Of a stretch of DNA of 7,005 bases, positions 5,958 to 7,005 are shown one piece after another (position 1 is the stretch's first letter; the number at the start of each line of letters is the position of its first letter). This stretch comes from Micrococcaceae bacterium (GTDB lineage Bacteria > Actinomycetota > Actinomycetes > Actinomycetales > Micrococcaceae): contig DNHA01000124.1 of the NCBI GenBank assembly GCA_003486025.1, positions 2,392 to 9,396 of the forward strand, given 5' to 3'. Under the pieces are notes generated by a model that searched no databases, was not told the DNA's origin, and worked only from the letters and a program-made list of their open reading frames with translations. A program made the position numbers and the translations under genes.

Positions 5958-6553
5958 GACAGTACAACATTGGCTATTTTGTCGGTTCGCTAGCCACGAA
6001 ATCGATCAACCGCACGTTGTCCAAGGCCCTGATCAAATTGGCCCCGGAAAATCTGAGCTTCACCGAGATCCCGATCAAGGATCTACCGCTGTACAGCTAC
6101 GACTTTGACGAAGATTTCCCTGCCGTAGGCAAGGAGCTCAAAAGCGCCATCGAAGCTTCGGACGGGCTGCTCTTCATTTCTCCGGAATACAATCGCTCCA
6201 TTCCCGGTGCGTTGAAAAATGCAATCGATTGGGCCTCACGTCCATGGGGTACAAATTCCTTCGCAGGTAAACCCAGCGGACTTGTCGGGGCCTCCATGGG
6301 AGCCATCGGCACCGCTGTGATGCAGTCCTCCATGCGCAGCGTGCTCAGTTTCTTGGATTCACCTCAGCTGAACTCCCCCGAAGTCTATCTGGCATTCAAT
6401 CAAGAGGACTTCGATGCGGAAGGCAACGTATTCAATAAATCCACATCCGAATTTTTGAAGCACTATATGGGTGAGTATGCAGGGTTCGTAGCCCGCGTGC
6501 TCGATGCAAATGCCGAAGGACATATCGGAGATCTCAATCCACAGCACGGATAA
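5954..6553 (+). CDS. NAD(P)H-dependent FMN reductase / quinone reductase
   Basis: Flavodoxin-fold cytoplasmic enzyme of 199 residues, a typical length for the NADPH-dependent FMN reductase family (ChrR, YieF and Azr relatives). These use FMN and NAD(P)H to reduce quinones, azo dyes, chromate or free flavin, often by two electrons as protection against redox cycling. The FMN-phosphate loop GSLATKSIN is at 11-19. The second flavin loop SPEYNRSIPGALKNAIDW is at 76-93, with the hallmark PEYN..IPG. The following KPSGLVGASMGAIGT (106-120) is also typical. ATG 5954 starts one strand ahead of the flavin loop, as expected, and no in-frame start exists just upstream. The physiological substrate cannot be read. 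It appears to be a single-gene unit between the protease operon's hairpin and a convergent small ORF. Confidence 0.92.
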   Translation: MRQYNIGYFVGSLATKSINRTLSKALIKLAPENLSFTEIPIKDLPLYSYDFDEDFPAVGKELKSAIEASDGLLFISPEYNRSIPGALKNAIDWASRPWGTNSFAGKPSGLVGASMGAIGTAVMQSSMRSVLSFLDSPQLNSPEVYLAFNQEDFDAEGNVFNKSTSEFLKHYMGEYAGFVARVLDANAEGHIGDLNPQHG

Positions 6554-6578
6554 GTCTGTTTCAACCGCGGACCTCTGG

Positions 6579-6803
6579 TTAGTCTGCACCGAAATCTGAT
6601 GAATCGCGCAGCCGCTGATAAATCGGGCGCAACACCGAGTTGAGTTCTTTGGAACGAATCTTCAGCGGAACCTGCGGTAGCTGATCAATGAGCAGTGAGT
6701 TGCTCAGACGTTCTGGCCGCGGGGTAATTTGTTGTGAAGACTGATAGAAGCTGTCCAGCAATTCTTCGAGCGGGGTATCAGTCTGCGCCGGTAGTACCAG
6801 CAA
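6579..6803 (-). CDS. Possible small hypothetical protein, perhaps the 3' part of a decayed gene
   Basis: A frame of 74 residues starting at TTG 6803, with GGA 6 bases upstream as a weak ribosome site. No family is recognised. The product is soluble, Leu/Gln/Ser-rich, with a likely helical end (about 52-68, LNSVLRPIYQRLRD). Codon choice (many CTG, CCG, CAG, GAT) looks like the neighbouring genes. The same frame is open further upstream except for one TAG at 6825-6827: an ATG at 6863 would start MTLDKLDSARFD, then amber, then LVRDGSTLLVLPAQ. This could be a gene broken by a TGG-to-TAG change, or a short gene starting after the stop. Its stop faces that of the FMN reductase across 25 bases. Confidence 0.4.
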   Translation of the reverse strand: MLVLPAQTDTPLEELLDSFYQSSQQITPRPERLSNSLLIDQLPQVPLKIRSKELNSVLRPIYQRLRDSSDFGAD

Positions 6804-6929
6804 CGTGGATCCATCTCTAACCAGCTAGTCAAACCGTGCAGAGTCCAGCTTATCCAACGTCATCTTTTGAAAGATAGCGACCAGCGTTAGATGTGGTGAG
6901 CTTCGATCACGAGGTACGCATAAAACGAG

Positions 6930-6969
6930 AAAATCCCGGCAACACTCGCAAAAGTGATGCCGGGATTTT
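6930..6969 (-). terminator. Strong terminator downstream of the tRNA
   Basis: AAAATCCCGGCA (6930-6941) and TGCCGGGATTTT (6958-6969) make a perfect 12-bp stem. Inside it, CACT (6943-6946) pairs with AGTG (6953-6956). Minus-strand transcripts leaving the tRNA meet it 6 bases after the discriminator base, and a TTTTCTCGTTTTAT tail follows. The plus-strand side also has TTTTAATTT, so it may work in both directions. Confidence 0.85.
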
Positions 6970-6975
6970 AATTTG

Positions 6976-7005
6976 TGGAGGTAAGGGGATTCGAACCCCT
7001 GACCT
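6976..7005 (-). tRNA. 3' part of a tRNA gene, probably tRNA-Ala (partial)
   Basis: Read on the minus strand from the window edge: AGGTC, then the T-arm AGGGG-TTCGAAT-CCCCT, then the acceptor 3' strand TACCTCC and discriminator A (6976). The bases after it are CAA, so CCA is not encoded and must be added. The acceptor strand implies a 5' end such as GGGGGTA with a G3-U70 pair, the alanine identity element. The AGGTCAGGGGTTCGAATCCCC segment is also common in bacterial tRNA-Ala. The anticodon lies outside the window, so the amino acid is inferred. The T at position 70 is visible but its partner is not. Confidence 0.85.

Noticed and set aside
6930..7005. tRNA 3' end as an integration (att) site for a mobile element
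   Set aside because: No integrase, no direct repeat of the tRNA end within the window, and the flanking genes look chromosomal.

Overview
The window looks like ordinary chromosome from a mid-to-high-GC Gram-positive actinobacterium. My best guess is the Micrococcaceae (Arthrobacter/Glutamicibacter type). This rests on impression only: overall base composition (by eye, mid-50s % GC), strong GGAG-type ribosome binding sites, an IclR regulator beside a cupin, and a tRNA without an encoded CCA tail. No mobile element, integrase, CRISPR array or rRNA is visible.

Left part (1-2841): an IclR-family regulator (19-810) and a small cupin protein (836-1246) run rightwards as a likely two-gene unit. They collide without a single spare base with a leftward gene (2710-1247) for a 487-residue protein of unknown function, which has three N-terminal membrane helices and a large, probably external, domain. 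A strong intrinsic terminator (2809-2835) separates that gene from the next leftward gene, a FAD/NAD(P)H-dependent ferredoxin-reductase-like flavoprotein (4056-2842).

Middle (4057-5953): a divergent intergenic region of about 290 bases carries an 18-bp near-perfect palindrome that may be an operator. It is followed by a rightward pair: a subtilisin-family serine protease without a secretion signal (4347-5552) and, two bases after its stop, an 86-residue protein (5555-5815). The pattern of the small protein fits the inhibitor-I9/subtilisin-propeptide fold. A protease with its own N-terminal pro-domain plus a separate, co-translated propeptide-like partner is the most interesting system here. 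It is probably a cytoplasmic protease with a dedicated inhibitor or folding chaperone.

Right part (5954-7005): an NAD(P)H-dependent FMN reductase/quinone reductase (5954-6553) appears to be preceded by a six-codon mini-ORF whose stop overlaps its start. Convergent to it is a possible small gene (6803-6579), whose frame continues upstream through an amber codon, so it may be a decayed gene. The window ends in the 3' part of a leftward tRNA, probably tRNA-Ala, followed by a 12-bp-stem terminator.

Two flavin redox enzymes and a cupin share the window, but nothing links them in one pathway. Each unit looks independently transcribed.
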